Below, piece after piece: positions 56,901 through 59,702 of a stretch of DNA of 64,000 nucleotides; position 1 is the first letter of the stretch, and every line of letters begins with the position of its first letter. Position numbers and translations under genes: made by a program. Under the pieces are notes generated by a model. It was given only the letters and a program-made list of their open reading frames with translations, was not told the origin of the DNA and made no database searches. This stretch comes from Megaustenia siamemsis. Taxonomy: Eukaryota; Mollusca; Gastropoda; Stylommatophora; Ariophantidae. The stretch spans positions 61,108,126-61,172,125 of the forward strand of contig JAVIAB010000092.1 of the NCBI GenBank assembly GCA_032433765.1, given 5' to 3'.

Positions 56901-59702
56901 GCTTGATGACGATCGGGTATTACCTGTTGCACATAATGTCCCTACCGAACGAGGGTTTTCTATTGGAAACCCATTTAACATTGTTGTCATGATTTCTATT
57001 ATTGTGGCGATTCATGATTGTACAAAGAAGTTACGACGGTGGTTTTCTGTTGCCTTCCGTCGGTTTGTTTACGGTTGGCTCCGCTAGCCTTTAACTAAAA
57101 TGTTTTCCCCACAAGGCAGTGGGGTTGTTTTACTTAGTTATTAAAGTTAGTGATCTGCTAGTGGTAGAAATATTATTTGTGGAAAACCCACACCTGATAG
57201 CTGCCCGACGCAAATACCGGAGGCAGATCCGTGAGAGACGAATGGAAGGCTACAATATAGTATATTTGGATAAAACGTGGGTCAATGCAAATCATACATA
57301 TGTGAAAGAATGGCAATCAGTTGACAGAGGAAATAAAAGAAGCATTCCCAGCAACAAAGGACAACGCGTTATATTGGTACATGCTGGCAGTAGAGAGTAT
57401 GGTCTTGTTAATGACACACAACTTATTTTTCAATCAAAGTCTACAGACAATACGAACTACCATGCTTAAATGAATGGACGAATTTTCAGAGACTGGATAG
57501 AGAACACTCTACTCCCCATTCCGGATAGACCTTCATGTCTTGTGATGGACAATGCATCCTATCATAATGCAGCAGCAGTGGAGGACAAATTTCCGAATTC
57601 GTCAAGCACGAAAGATTAAATCATTACATGGCTTAGAAAAGAAAATGTTTCCTTTCACAATACCCAGTTAAAACAAGATTTGTTGCAAATTGTTAAACAA
57701 AATAAGAAGACAAAGTTATATCAAATTTATGAAATAATTGCGAAGTATGGCCACACATTTCTTCGCCTCCTATCTTATCATTTTCACCTCTAGCCAAATG
57801 AACTTGTGTGGGCTATAGTCAAAGGGCAAGTTGCTGCGCAGAACACGACGTTTAAGATGTGTGATGTTAAAGAACTGACGTGTGATGCTCTCTAAACGAT
57901 AGACATTGAGTACTGGAGAAAATGTGACGACCATGTGATCAGAGACGGGGAACAATACTGGCAACGAGATGGATTGCAGGTTGTCCAACAGATAACAATT
58001 CTTAGAGACTTCTGATTCGGAATGAGGTGTTTATGACATGTGCACAATTTTGTTGATGGCACTCTTACTATTTTCTGACTATGTGTGTTTGATGTTCTGT
58101 TTGTTCGATATATTTTGTTCATGACACGCCTGCTATTTGGCGAATATATGTGTTTGACACTTTGGTCGAAGTTTACCCATCTCTGTGACGAAGATATAAA
58201 ATCAAATGAACAATAGTGCCCTCTCTTCAATGTGATACGAATACACCTTTGGCTTCCATTGCTAGAAAATTACCATAATTTACAGTGAAAATCTAATGTT
58301 TAGGGCACGCGGTTTTATATTTTCCTAAAATTATATAACAAAAAACGATTTGTGCAAAATTCAGATTACCGTTTGTACTTAAATGTTATAAAATCTGAAG
58401 GTCGGTGAAAAATTAAGATTTCATGAAAAAATATTACAGAAATTCATCAAACAGTTTCCGAGATAATTGATCAACTCTGTGGGCACGAATTTGTGAACGA
58501 ACTATAGCAGCGATTCTTAAGAAATTAAATTTATAATTGTATGGAGTCAATATGACAGTTTTCAGTTGTAAAGCTGCTGTGTCATCATTTATAGAAAAAC
58601 TTGGCTTTTTCCAACCCAACATTCAAAAGATGGAATTTTGTCTGCTGCATGATTGTCGTCAATAAAAAATTATGTGACTCCATATGAGATATAAAGGAGA
58701 GTAGCCATCTTAATGAACTAAAAATTGATATGGAAAAACGAATTAACGATATTTTGAATCTGAAAGTATATGGTTGAATGGTAAATTCTTTCACTGCAAA
58801 TGTTGTTGAAACTGATATAACAATATTAACAACTTTTGAATACTAAACATAATGAAGATAGTAAATTAATTTTCAATAACGATGGATAACTAAAAATTAA
58901 AAATTATATATAAAAAATTGCATGTATTATTCAAATATGTAAAATGTAATATTAAATTTACTGATAGCATTCCCTACCTCATACCTATATGAATCAGGTT
59001 TTAGTGATGTGAATCATATTGTCACCAAACATAGAATCTGTTTTAAAGTCACTGAAAGACGAGATCTACGATTATTCTTTACCAAAACAGAACCAGATAT
59101 CCAACATTTAGTTGCTCAGCATCAGGCTCAAGGATCTCATTAGATGAATGTTCAGTGAAATTGATTTTTATTTCTTCAATTGTGGAAGTTTCTTCAGTTT
59201 AGATTTTAATGGACGGTAGAGCAAATGTATCCATGAAAAAGTTGGGTGCTGGGCATAACACAGTTGAAGAGCACTGATTTAAAAAGTCTTTTGACTGAGC
59301 CACATGGACAATATCACGCAATCCTGTCTGACCCCAGTCCTACCTTGAACTTTTATGTTAATTGCCTTCAATGAACTACTCTACCTGTGATTTATCCATT
59401 TGAATTTGAATAATTTTCTCTAGTTTAATTTCGTGAAATTGTTAATAGAAACAATGTACATTAAATAATTGTTTAAAAATACTTTTTTTTCAAATTTCAA
59501 CAAAACTTAAATATTGTCTTTTTTCACGTAGTATCTGACAGATAGTGTTGTAGTTGAAATATGTTGTTTTAAGTATAAGATCACTTACTTGCACAGTTCT
59601 CCTCATCGTTTGAACAATCTGTCTCATTGTCGCAGAACCATGATAAAGGGATGCAGTTTCCCACGCTGCACTGGAAGTAGTTGCTATCAGGACACGTGTA
59701 GT
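2448..59702 (-). CDS. DEG/ENaC-family sodium channel gene with LDLRA modules (3' part; 15 exons seen)
   Basis: Split gene read on the minus strand; no single ORF shows it. Exons in transcript order: 59702-59589, 46823-46708, 39626-39553, 37362-37197, 35673-35547, 32029-31877, 30505-30399, 23413-23250, 21816-21600, 18089-18011, 12839-12782, 10404-10346, 6106-6028, 5639-5496, 2585-2448. Intron phases are 1,1,0,1,2,2,1,0,1,2,0,2,0,0 and agree at every junction. From 39.6 kb to the stop it encodes about 520 residues. Family marks: [20 protein letters not shown] with [51 protein letters not shown]. Such channels are trimeric plasma-membrane Na+ channels gated by protons, peptides or force; the ligand here is unknown. 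TM1 and the start codon are not in view. That the LDLRA exons belong to this gene is inferred from strand, order and phase. Confidence 0.9.
2830..3110 (-). mobile_element. Old diverged tRNA-derived SINE
   Basis: Minus strand head accttggtggctaagtactt and B box cccggtttcgaatcttaatg; the body keeps ggtgttagtgactttatgtc on the plus strand as in the main SINE. No TSD, clearly old. Confidence 0.55.
3595..4145 (-). mobile_element. Non-LTR retrotransposon C-terminal fragment (other family)
   Basis: Minus strand: [38 protein letters not shown], then in other frames [20 protein letters not shown] and [19 protein letters not shown]. This pattern (R-Y-L-G-S-x-I, [10 protein letters not shown], L-G-H-V) is the post-RT region of another common invertebrate LINE. 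Confidence 0.75.
4205..4470 (-). mobile_element. RTE-B LINE fragment
   Basis: Minus strand reads [40 protein letters not shown] and [18 protein letters not shown], matching the RTE-B C-terminal region. Short, decayed, no tail kept. Confidence 0.75.
4471..5495. other. Last intron, part; possible solo LTR at about 4770-5200
   Basis: tgtaaagaaagatttattaa through an A/G-rich stretch with cctaacatataaaacactca (TATA-like) to a sharp return to AT-rich DNA looks like an LTR, but I found no TG...CA boundary pair or TSD. Confidence 0.25.
5496..5639 (-). CDS. DEG/ENaC TM2 / selectivity-filter exon
   Basis: Forty-eight codons between acceptor tttgatttcag|AGCATG and donor AGCCCT|GTAAGT. Reads [20 protein letters not shown], then [14 protein letters not shown], then the basic end [28 protein letters not shown] is the signature of the second transmembrane helix; G-L-S is the G/S-x-S selectivity filter. 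The frame stays open past the donor to about 5403, but the consensus donor and in-phase final exon favour splicing here. Confidence 0.97.
6028..6106 (-). CDS. DEG/ENaC exon immediately before TM2
   Basis: Acceptor acatttcag, donor GAG|GTAAATG. One base plus 26 codons from [20 protein letters not shown] to QDKSYE. Matches the family's L-x-I-Y-F-x-x-L...Q...Y strand leading into the pore. Leaves in phase 0, giving ...[14 protein letters not shown] across the junction. Confidence 0.95.
6485..7125. repeat. 62-bp minisatellite, about 10 units
   Basis: Unit aataatctctgtctctagta ggatctccccatcgaacgtt gcattcaccacagtccgtctgg. Units differ mainly at cga-a/c-gttg and gtc-t/a-ga positions. Flanked by LINE-like sequence at 7125-7400. 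Confidence 0.97.
7126..7400 (-). mobile_element. Weak LINE remnant beside the minisatellite
   Basis: Text such as aagatctt ccacttcttcag and aagatccctttcatgtcttg resembles minus-strand LINE coding ends. No open frame remains. Confidence 0.4.
7400..8590. other. Intron, nothing recognised
   Basis: The 77-codon plus-strand ORF at 7713-7946 has no homologue I know and no splice context. Confidence 0.5.
8606..8864 (-). mobile_element. tRNA-derived SINE, full length
   Basis: Minus strand starts gggagccgcgatagctcagt (A box region) with B box gggttcgatcccaaccgacg and ends in a conserved 3' domain ...cacttggtgtgacgggggta. TSD tataagactgct (8594-8605) / tataaaactgct (8865-8876), one mismatch. About 255 bp, same family as the copies at 26.5, 30.1, 41.0, 41.3 and 62.2 kb. 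Confidence 0.92.
8965..9259 (+). mobile_element. LINE 3' end with (ATAG)n tail and 11-bp TSD
   Basis: Flanked by agtccttgaac at 8954-8964 and 9260-9270. Encodes [36 protein letters not shown] and [18 protein letters not shown], the basic RPR-type C terminus of a LINE, then a stem-like 3' UTR (gggccggttacggctcgaaag) and (ATAG)n. A related minus-strand fragment is at 12240-12530. Confidence 0.85.
9560..9930 (-). mobile_element. LINE C-terminal fragment
   Basis: Minus-strand remnant: WDEMCQKN-like, [40 protein letters not shown] and [19 protein letters not shown], with stops. The R-P-R-K-R-W-I-D-G motif is typical of LINE ends. Confidence 0.7.
10346..10404 (-). CDS. DEG/ENaC pre-TM2 exon (Lys/Asn-rich)
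   Basis: Acceptor ctcatctcattttgcag|ATCTATC and donor GACAC|GTGAGT enclose [19 protein letters not shown] plus two bases. It exactly supplies the phase 0 to 2 piece needed between WPSDNYQ and [11 protein letters not shown]. The sequence is poorly conserved in the family; the call rests on splice sites and phase. Confidence 0.85.
10800..11410 (-). mobile_element. LINE post-RT fragment
   Basis: Minus strand: [12 protein letters not shown], then [60 protein letters not shown] (one 83-residue open stretch) and finally [26 protein letters not shown] and Y-x-S-x-T-W-T are standard LINE C-terminal motifs. Frames shift twice. Confidence 0.8.
11411..12239. other. Intron, nothing recognised
   Basis: AT-rich; no motif or repeat boundary seen. 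12840-13440 and 13790-14245 are likewise empty apart from (AT)n. Confidence 0.5.
12240..12530 (-). mobile_element. LINE C-terminal fragment (same family as 8965-9259)
   Basis: Reads [60 protein letters not shown] and [20 protein letters not shown] is the usual post-RT motif. No tail seen. Confidence 0.8.
12782..12839 (-). CDS. DEG/ENaC exon with the S-x-A-x-W-P-S motif
   Basis: Nineteen codons, [19 protein letters not shown], between acceptor ctcaacacacag and donor CAA|GTAAGT. The pattern Y...S-x-A-x-W-P-S is diagnostic for the palm segment before TM2 in this family. Phase 2 in, 0 out. Too short to appear as an ORF. Confidence 0.95.
13480..13790 (+). mobile_element. LINE 3' UTR remnant ending in (AT)n
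   Basis: Contains ccaggcatgtcgtaagaggc gactaag, a motif I have seen in invertebrate LINE 3' ends, and gtgccgtcttcggctcgaaag like the 3' stem at 9225-9240, followed by a 56-base (AT)n at 13728-13783. No coding content. Confidence 0.5.
13728..13783. repeat. (AT)n microsatellite
   Basis: 56 bases of pure AT dinucleotide. Shorter (AT)n runs lie at about 12630-12643, 13449-13471 and 47891-47930. Confidence 0.95.
14250..17790. repeat. Large 34-37-bp minisatellite, about 100 units
   Basis: About 3.5 kb of units like ggtattagggacggtcatac tagtgctccttgttgtct. Variant blocks are arranged in runs: gtctggtattaggg... to about 15100, gtctgctattagtg... to about 16500, then tcgtatt/tgtatt types. Higher-order pairs and triplets recur (for example the ggttatatcagtgttcgttg variants at 15660-16380, and a roughly 460-bp block 16985-17330 repeated at 17355-17750). 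Intronic. ORFs here are by-products. Confidence 0.97.
18011..18089 (-). CDS. DEG/ENaC thumb exon (C-x-x-x-C-x-x-P-C)
   Basis: Acceptor tacaatttcag|ATGACTG, donor TGCAC|GTGAGT. Twenty-five codons: [20 protein letters not shown] then CSVPC. The spaced cysteines ending in CSVPC correspond to the conserved C-P-x-P-C-like motif just before the TARWPS stretch. Phase 1 in, 2 out, as its neighbours require. It lies about 220 bases beyond the large minisatellite. Confidence 0.94.
18890..20605 (+). mobile_element. RTE-A LINE, 5'-truncated
   Basis: Plus-strand copy with RT blocks [20 protein letters not shown], a broken middle, [40 protein letters not shown] (catalytic YADD) and the C-terminal end through RREQ-like motifs to (ATG)n at 20593-20603. 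A possible 6-bp TSD agtcct lies at 18884-18889 and 20606-20611. Frames are broken by several indels. Confidence 0.85.
20612..21599. other. Intron, nothing recognised
   Basis: Unique-looking AT-rich DNA between an RTE copy and the exon at 21600-21816. 22540-23249 and 23414-23884 are similar. Confidence 0.5.
21600..21816 (-). CDS. DEG/ENaC cysteine-rich palm/thumb exon
   Basis: Largest exon of the gene, 72 codons plus one base. Acceptor ctcttttcag|ATCACC, donor ACTG|GTAATC. Opens [17 protein letters not shown] and continues through [20 protein letters not shown] and PFYY to VCNMTDAQT. These cysteines are the conserved disulfide-forming set of the thumb. NAT and NMT are sequons. Phase 0 in, 1 out. 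The antisense ORFs over this stretch are shadows. Confidence 0.96.
22125..22245 (+). mobile_element. tRNA-derived SINE, 3' body only
   Basis: Carries cgggcgtaataccgaccaca and the ending cacttggcatgacgggggct; the tRNA head is missing. Same family as the copy at 40972. Confidence 0.8.
22420..22535 (-). mobile_element. Second-type tRNA-like SINE head
   Basis: Minus strand: cgtggccgtgcggctaaaac ... gttcggtgttcgaagcccgc, with A- and B-box-like blocks different from the main SINE. It abuts a C10 run at about 22422-22431. Ends not defined. Confidence 0.5.
23250..23413 (-). CDS. DEG/ENaC palm exon (PFP / PG-TS motifs)
   Basis: Acceptor ttttttattgag|GACTG, donor CAG|GTAGCG. Fifty-four codons: [20 protein letters not shown] then [20 protein letters not shown] and [14 protein letters not shown]. 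It matches the family pattern G-L-x-L-x-L...Y...A-G-x-R-V-x-I-H...P-F-P-x-D...P-G-x-x-T-S. Phase 1 in, 0 out. Confidence 0.96.
23885..24262 (+). mobile_element. RTE-A LINE 3' end
   Basis: Carries the C-terminal coding end ([40 protein letters not shown]) and a (GAT)n tail at 24242-24262. Same subfamily as 18890-20605. 5'-truncated; no clear TSD. Confidence 0.85.
24660..27066 (-). mobile_element. RTE-B LINE, 5'-truncated, hosting a SINE
   Basis: 3' (ATG)n tail at 24669-24699. Translated blocks: [20 protein letters not shown] and [60 protein letters not shown], plus RT and linker fragments up to 27066. Many frame breaks. A SINE is inserted at 26533-26790. It lies in the channel intron between the exons at 30.4 and 23.3 kb. 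Confidence 0.85.
26533..26790 (+). mobile_element. tRNA-derived SINE nested in RTE-B
   Basis: Plus-strand copy (ccgcgatagctcagtggtta ... gtgttcgatcccagtcgacg). Exact 15-bp TSD attatatctattttg at 26518-26532 and 26791-26805. Inserted in the RTE-B copy 24660-27066, hence younger. Confidence 0.93.
27580..28460. repeat. 33-bp minisatellite, about 26 units
   Basis: Unit actacaagcttacacaatct ttctcttaccctg. Because 33 is a multiple of three it stays open for up to 110 codons on either strand (for example the minus-strand 11-residue repeat [11 protein letters not shown]). Blocks of several units recur (27830-28000 and 28005-28140 share variants), so it grew by segmental duplication. Confidence 0.96.
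28461..30039. other. Intron, mostly unrecognised
   Basis: Apart from the RTE-B tip at 28965-29160, nothing firm. 29180-29550 may be LINE coding debris on the minus strand (...[16 protein letters not shown]), unproven. 27067-27579 is also empty. Confidence 0.4.
28965..29160 (+). mobile_element. RTE-B LINE 3' end
   Basis: Short 5'-truncated copy ending in (ATG)n at 29145-29160, with the 3' coding end ([17 protein letters not shown], then [20 protein letters not shown] in frame fragments). A possible 6-bp TSD atttac flanks it. Confidence 0.75.
30053..30309 (-). mobile_element. tRNA-derived SINE in a channel intron
   Basis: Minus-strand copy with exact 13-bp TSD agtgaagtacagt at 30040-30052 and 30310-30322. 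It ends about 77 bases from the channel exon at 30399-30505, on its downstream side. Confidence 0.93.
30399..30505 (-). CDS. DEG/ENaC finger/palm exon (YGNCYTFN)
   Basis: Acceptor cttctaattgcag, donor AATG|GTCAGT. Thirty-five codons beginning [20 protein letters not shown] and ending RFAGPEN. The tyrosine-glycine-x-cysteine-y-x-F-N motif is a hallmark of the family. It enters in phase 2 and leaves in phase 1, matching both neighbours. A tRNA-derived SINE ends about 75 bases downstream in the intron. Confidence 0.95.
30506..31494. other. Intron, nothing recognised
   Basis: No coding, repeat or TSD signal that I can support. Confidence 0.5.
31495..31790. repeat. 33-bp minisatellite, about 9 units
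   Basis: Unit ttcataattcagtcttgtta atttattattatg, with a 24-27-bp shortened unit near 31705. Open on both strands as an artefact of the 33-bp period. Confidence 0.95.
31877..32029 (-). CDS. DEG/ENaC finger-domain exon
   Basis: Acceptor tatttcag|CTACTATG, donor CCAGA|GTAATT; enters and leaves in phase 2. Fifty codons from [20 protein letters not shown] to [15 protein letters not shown]. The C-x-F-x-G-x-x-C pair is the first conserved cysteine signature after TM1 in DEG/ENaC channels. Contains the sequon NSS. Joins directly to the exon at 30.4 kb through a split Glu codon. Confidence 0.93.
32530..34622 (+). mobile_element. Intact Sailor-like Tc1/mariner-superfamily transposon
   Basis: A 2093-bp element flanked by TA dinucleotides at 32528-32529 and 34623-34624. 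The first and last roughly 75 bases are imperfect inverted repeats: both begin TA, share GTTTCA near the tip and GCCCAACTT about 20 bases in, about 70 percent alike by eye. The target is a satellite-like array whose unoccupied paralogue near 54640 reads straight through gac-TA-acactgac. It lies in the intron between the channel exons at 35.6 and 31.9 kb, antisense to the gene. Confidence 0.9.
32925..34190 (+). CDS. Transposase, Tc1/mariner-IS630 superfamily with wide D-E spacing
   Basis: Uninterrupted 421-residue ORF, the only long intact ORF in the window. Two helix-turn-helix-like stretches (about residues 10-55 and 75-130, the second around [10 protein letters not shown] and [14 protein letters not shown]) precede a DDE catalytic core: D168 in [12 protein letters not shown]261 in [10 protein letters not shown]345 in [14 protein letters not shown]. 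There are 83 residues between D261 and E345, far more than the 34-39 usual for Tc1/mariner and close to the DD82E group I recall as Sailor. All catalytic residues are present, so it may be functional. A decayed relative is at 49.4-58.0 kb. Confidence 0.93.
   Translation: MKFCSLQNIAIKMYDYFCKEAKRGRLFHSLENPENRTRHILDLSKRSFNRWIQARDRQCSKYTKSQGRAKMLDNFNSELIRSEIHKMLGMNETVTIRKLKVSLKKNNSIEISKSTLWRNVRAAGFTFRKYSNGRSIICEKPHIVVMRSKYLREVKEVRKQGYDIVYLDETWINAHHTNQREWQSSDGKIKRLIPSSKGQRLIIAHAGSRQHGLIQNAELIFLSKSIDNRDYHSEMNGHIFRHWIENSVLPSLDRPSCLIMDNAAYHNIVVLEDKVPTSSSTKDAIKIWLTKEHIQFNNMYLKPELLSLVKQKQRTQIFQIDKIIQEHGHISLRLPPYHAHLNPIELIWAKLKGQVADENTTFKICDVKTLANLALLNIDKDYWAKCEDHVLKQEEEYWKNDGLWNVQPQTVINLLDSSDSE
34908..35535 (-). 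mobile_element. Internally deleted mariner/Tc1-like element with transposase remnant
   Basis: 628 bp with terminal inverted repeats of about 30 bp, AGG-t/a-TG followed by TTTATAAAGTCGCTGTGCAG at each end. The minus strand keeps a transposase C terminus: around 35366-35112 [20 protein letters not shown], and after a frame change [20 protein letters not shown] ending FEHML-stop, typical of DDE transposases of this superfamily. The N-terminal part and catalytic aspartates are missing. Its right end is 11 bases past the splice donor of the channel exon at 35547-35673. Confidence 0.75.
35547..35673 (-). CDS. DEG/ENaC finger-domain exon with furin-type site RRVKR
   Basis: 41 codons between acceptor cctttcatgtag|AGCTTCG (phase 1) and donor GTCCAA|GTAGGT (phase 2). 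Reads [20 protein letters not shown] then [21 protein letters not shown], joining to [13 protein letters not shown] of the next exon. The dibasic RRVKR is at 35654-35668. NAS and NGS are N-glycosylation sequons. This exon was predicted from the phases its neighbours require (1 in, 2 out) and then found. A transposon end lies only 11 bases past its donor. Confidence 0.82.
35915..36150 (-). mobile_element. LINE C-terminal fragment
   Basis: Minus strand reads [12 protein letters not shown], then [13 protein letters not shown] and VCLWCPKAP with stops between. I recognise the D-N-I-K-E-W-x-G-x-x-x...C-P-K-x-P end of a widespread invertebrate LINE. Confidence 0.6.
36758..36960 (-). mobile_element. 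RTE-like LINE 3' fragment
   Basis: Starts with catcatcatcg and carries the diverged RTE-D-type end (ctgtctccacatagaatggt, ccactttagtctttgccagc). Weak coding remnant only. Confidence 0.6.
36961..38710. other. Introns around the linker exon, nothing else recognised
   Basis: AT-rich unique sequence apart from the exon at 37197-37362. 36151-36757 and 39627-40021 are also without clear features. Confidence 0.45.
37197..37362 (-). CDS. Asn/Glu-rich linker exon of the channel
   Basis: 55 codons between acceptor attttttctatcaag|GAAAGG (phase 0) and donor GAAG|GTAGAT (phase 1). Rich in Asn, Glu and Ser (for example [16 protein letters not shown]) and without cysteine, so probably a flexible extracellular segment rather than a folded domain. 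It sits between the two furin-type sites and both phases match its neighbours at 39.6 and 35.6 kb. No homology recognised; the assignment rests on splice sites, open frame and phase. Confidence 0.7.
38721..39494 (+). mobile_element. RTE-A LINE 3' copy with 10-bp TSD
   Basis: 774-bp 5'-truncated copy flanked by caataattgt at 38711-38720 and 39495-39504. Contains [60 protein letters not shown] and [20 protein letters not shown] in one 135-residue open stretch (38918-39325). It ends 48 bases short of the channel exon at 39553. Confidence 0.9.
39553..39626 (-). CDS. Linker exon with furin-type site RQKR
   Basis: Acceptor after a long pyrimidine tract ending ctccgcag, donor ACGAAG|GTACTT. Reads [20 protein letters not shown] and then QYTK. 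Begins in phase 1 (joins the LDLRA exon at 46.7 kb) and ends in phase 0. R-Q-K-R at 39607-39618 fits the furin rule R-X-K/R-R. The open frame continues upstream through the acceptor, so a longer exon is possible, but this acceptor is strong and gives the matching phase. Confidence 0.75.
40022..40185. repeat. Four tandem copies of a 39-40-bp unit
   Basis: Unit catgaatgaaatctcagatt taaatatggaagatgcacc, the third and fourth with small changes. The flank at 39815-40020 has a [20 protein letters not shown] open stretch of unknown meaning. Confidence 0.9.
40300..40620 (+). mobile_element. RTE-B LINE 3' fragment, decayed
   Basis: Reads [20 protein letters not shown] in one frame and [40 protein letters not shown] in others, recognisable as the RTE-B C terminus. 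Heavily frameshifted. Confidence 0.7.
40972..41229 (+). mobile_element. tRNA-derived SINE, full length
   Basis: Plus-strand copy, exact 11-bp TSD tacctacactg at 40961-40971 and 41230-41240. Full tRNA-like head with A and B boxes. Confidence 0.93.
41302..41559 (-). mobile_element. tRNA-derived SINE, opposite orientation to its neighbour
   Basis: Minus-strand copy, TSD tacggttccctgaca (41287-41301) / tacggtcccctgaca (41560-41574), one mismatch. With 40972-41229 it forms an inverted pair only 72 bp apart. Confidence 0.93.
41860..42112 (+). mobile_element. Diverged tRNA-derived SINE
   Basis: Head ggaggcgctgtaactcagtg gttag with B box gggttcgatcctgaacgact; the 3' part tracks the same SINE body (accacattaaccacaaaatt, aagggaactaacatcatatt) at lower identity. 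An older or sister subfamily. Confidence 0.8.
43560..43942 (+). mobile_element. 383-bp retroposon with (AAGC)n tail nested in RTE-B
   Basis: Flanked by atatggctcgt at 43549-43559 and 43943-43953, an 11-bp exact TSD. GC-richer than its surroundings, begins tgaggcgaagacgcgccacc and ends aagcaagcaagc. No tRNA-type A/B boxes or long ORF seen. Best explained as a SINE or other short retroposon of unknown origin. Confidence 0.75.
44358..44861 (-). mobile_element. RTE-D LINE 3' fragment nested in RTE-B
   Basis: Encodes [40 protein letters not shown] and [20 protein letters not shown], the C terminus of an RTE-like protein. Flanked by tctaag at 44352-44357 and 44862-44867, a short probable TSD. The uninterrupted site is visible in the RTE-B copy near 26845. 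Confidence 0.8.
45785..46600 (-). mobile_element. Degenerate LINE sequence
   Basis: Continues from the 5' end of RTE-B. 45785-46010 looks like LINE 5' region (agaaggtagtttgccatttc). 46030-46600 has decayed minus-strand LINE coding (for example [11 protein letters not shown] near a gttcccagatattgaaagtt match to the F-x-Y-L-G region). Boundaries are not clear. Confidence 0.5.
46708..46823 (-). CDS. LDL-receptor class A domain exon with a one-base deletion
   Basis: Acceptor ...catgacag|ATCTC and donor ACAG|GTAAAT in phase 1. The start reads [20 protein letters not shown]; the rest, [17 protein letters not shown], needs one extra base near 46759-46760, where a three-base C run (plus strand) appears as two. 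The exon is 116 bases where 117 are needed. All six cysteines and the calcium-binding acidic residues are otherwise intact. That suggests a sequencing or assembly slip, or a very recent mutation, rather than old decay. Its phases fit both the LDLRA exon upstream and the exon at 39.6 kb. Confidence 0.85.
46870..46938 (+). mobile_element. RTE-D LINE 3' tip
   Basis: About 70 bases, cggaatggcgctccatgtta through gatgcagagacgccactcaa and a (TGATGG)-type tail, the mirror of the RTE-D end at 793-850. Sits about 50 bases upstream of the LDLRA exon's acceptor. Confidence 0.7.
47547..47659 (-). mobile_element. 113-bp RTE-B insertion with 11-bp TSD
   Basis: Only the last 113 bases of RTE-B (plus-strand text cgtcatcatgtgccattccg to ccatgataccaa). 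Flanked exactly by gctctggacat at 47536-47546 and 47660-47670. An extreme 5' truncation that defines the 3' end of the family. Confidence 0.88.
47935..48268 (-). mobile_element. RTE-B LINE 3' fragment
   Basis: 103-residue open stretch [80 protein letters not shown], then the (ATG)n tail at 47938-47957. This is the least damaged copy of the RTE-B C terminus in the window. It abuts an (AT)n run on one side. Confidence 0.88.
48690..48835 (-). mobile_element. Possible tRNA-derived SINE head
   Basis: Minus strand ttaatctagaggtaagatgt (A box-like) and cacgtgcttgattcccacca (B box-like). Preceded on the plus strand by a taga/gtag-rich stretch (48590-48700). No TSD found. Confidence 0.5.
49047..49105 (-). 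CDS. Candidate extra exon of the minus-strand gene (19 codons)
   Basis: Acceptor ...ttacttttcag and a strong donor ATG|GTGAGTTG bound 59 bases that stay open only when read with one leading base: [19 protein letters not shown]. It ends in phase 1, which fits the LDLRA exon at 46.7 kb, but starts in phase 2, which does not follow from the LDLRA exon at 59.6 kb. Either another exon (phase 1 to 2) lies hidden in the intervening transposon nest, or this is a decoy. No domain recognised. Confidence 0.4.
49405..49700 (+). pseudogene. Sailor-like transposase, 5' fragment
   Basis: Reads [20 protein letters not shown], then a stop, then the frame [20 protein letters not shown] through [20 protein letters not shown]. 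It aligns with residues of about 27-125 of the intact transposase at 32925. The downstream histidines of the apparent ORF come from the (CAT)n tail of the inserted LINE and are not part of it. Confidence 0.85.
50222..51203 (-). pseudogene. RTE-A no. 1 reverse transcriptase domain, frame-broken
   Basis: First block 51203-50679 carries [60 protein letters not shown] and [13 protein letters not shown]. The second block 50614-50222 carries [28 protein letters not shown], the RT catalytic YADD, and [21 protein letters not shown] shift near 50640 separates them. Downstream to 49740 only scattered frames remain. Confidence 0.88.
51973..52661 (-). pseudogene. RTE-A no. 1 endonuclease domain with a fourfold internal repeat
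   Basis: Apurinic-type endonuclease portion: [50 protein letters not shown]. Directly after the catalytic G-D-F-N block comes [16 protein letters not shown] four times (48-bp units, plus-strand 52021-52212), then [14 protein letters not shown]. Related elements would be expected to have one unit. The repeat keeps frame. RT continues at 51203-50679 and 50614-50222 in shifted frames. Confidence 0.85.
52021..52212 (-). repeat. 48-bp tandem repeat inside the RTE endonuclease
   Basis: Four units, plus-strand tctttcattcctctcgccta agccataatgaccaactact tcctcaac, each encoding 16 residues of the endonuclease on the minus strand. Confidence 0.95.
54600..55190. repeat. Degenerate satellite, about 36-bp units
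   Basis: Units such as gactaacacagacatgcaca followed by aaagatatgagat, repeated roughly 16 times with drift towards ...accatggctagcaca. The same array flanks the Sailor-like transposon at 32450-32529 and 34623-34721. Confidence 0.85.
55190..56260 (-). pseudogene. Secreted EGF / discoidin-like protein fragment, two frameshifts
   Basis: Reads [20 protein letters not shown] (signal-peptide-like end), an EGF-like module [20 protein letters not shown]...[10 protein letters not shown], a discoidin-like half ([15 protein letters not shown] // [20 protein letters not shown]), a second discoidin-like start [20 protein letters not shown], then [20 protein letters not shown] and a C-terminal EGF-like [19 protein letters not shown]. 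Breaks: one base near 55930, and one CA unit too many in the (CA)6 run at 55609-55620. An in-frame stop precedes the signal-like segment. The architecture resembles molluscan EGF/F5-8C lectin-like secreted or receptor proteins; the exact family is uncertain. Confidence 0.75.
57153..58025 (+). pseudogene. Sailor-like transposase, 3' fragment with stops and a frameshift
   Basis: Continues with [31 protein letters not shown] (first catalytic Asp), [18 protein letters not shown] (second Asp) and [12 protein letters not shown] (Glu). In-frame stops occur after NYHA, after SSSTKD, just before PNEL and after CDAL. A one-base shift near 58000 separates the body from the conserved end SDSE-stop at 58025. 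Clearly inactive, and of a different subfamily from the intact copy. Confidence 0.9.
58440..59143 (+). pseudogene. hAT-type transposase (ZBED/SCAND3-like), decayed
   Basis: Plus-strand remnants: [20 protein letters not shown] and [17 protein letters not shown], then after a frame-broken gap the hAT dimerisation end [57 protein letters not shown] at 59143. The order is as in host-gene-like ZBED5/SCAND3 transposases. N-terminal BED finger and catalytic part are absent. Confidence 0.8.
59589..59702 (-). CDS. LDL-receptor class A domain exon (first exon seen)
   Basis: Complete 37-residue LDLRA module bounded by acceptor ...gtggcag and donor GTAAGTG, both in phase 1. Six cysteines are present (YTC, FQC, GNC, WFC, TDC, ENC), with the calcium-binding acidic cluster C-D-N-E-T-D-C...N-D-E-E. 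LDLRA modules are extracellular ligand-binding units folded around calcium. A phase 1-1 exon is typical of shuffled extracellular modules. It is the most upstream exon I can assign to the minus-strand gene. It may be spliced directly to the LDLRA exon at 46.7 kb (phases match) or through exons I did not find. Confidence 0.9.

Larger units (their letters stand above)
49701..57152 (-). mobile_element. Full-length RTE-type LINE (RTE-A no. 1), split by a nested insertion
   Basis: Minus-strand element of about 3242 bp: 5' part 57152-56872, remainder 52661-49701, ending in (ATG)n. One broken ORF: N terminus [20 protein letters not shown], then [17 protein letters not shown] and an AP-type endonuclease ([10 protein letters not shown], with a tandem repeat), then reverse transcriptase ([27 protein letters not shown]) and the C-terminal [20 protein letters not shown] region. 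A single ORF of endonuclease plus RT, length near 3.2 kb and a trinucleotide tail fit the RTE/BovB clade. Frames are broken in several places. The 13-bp TSD lies in the Sailor-like copy. Confidence 0.88.
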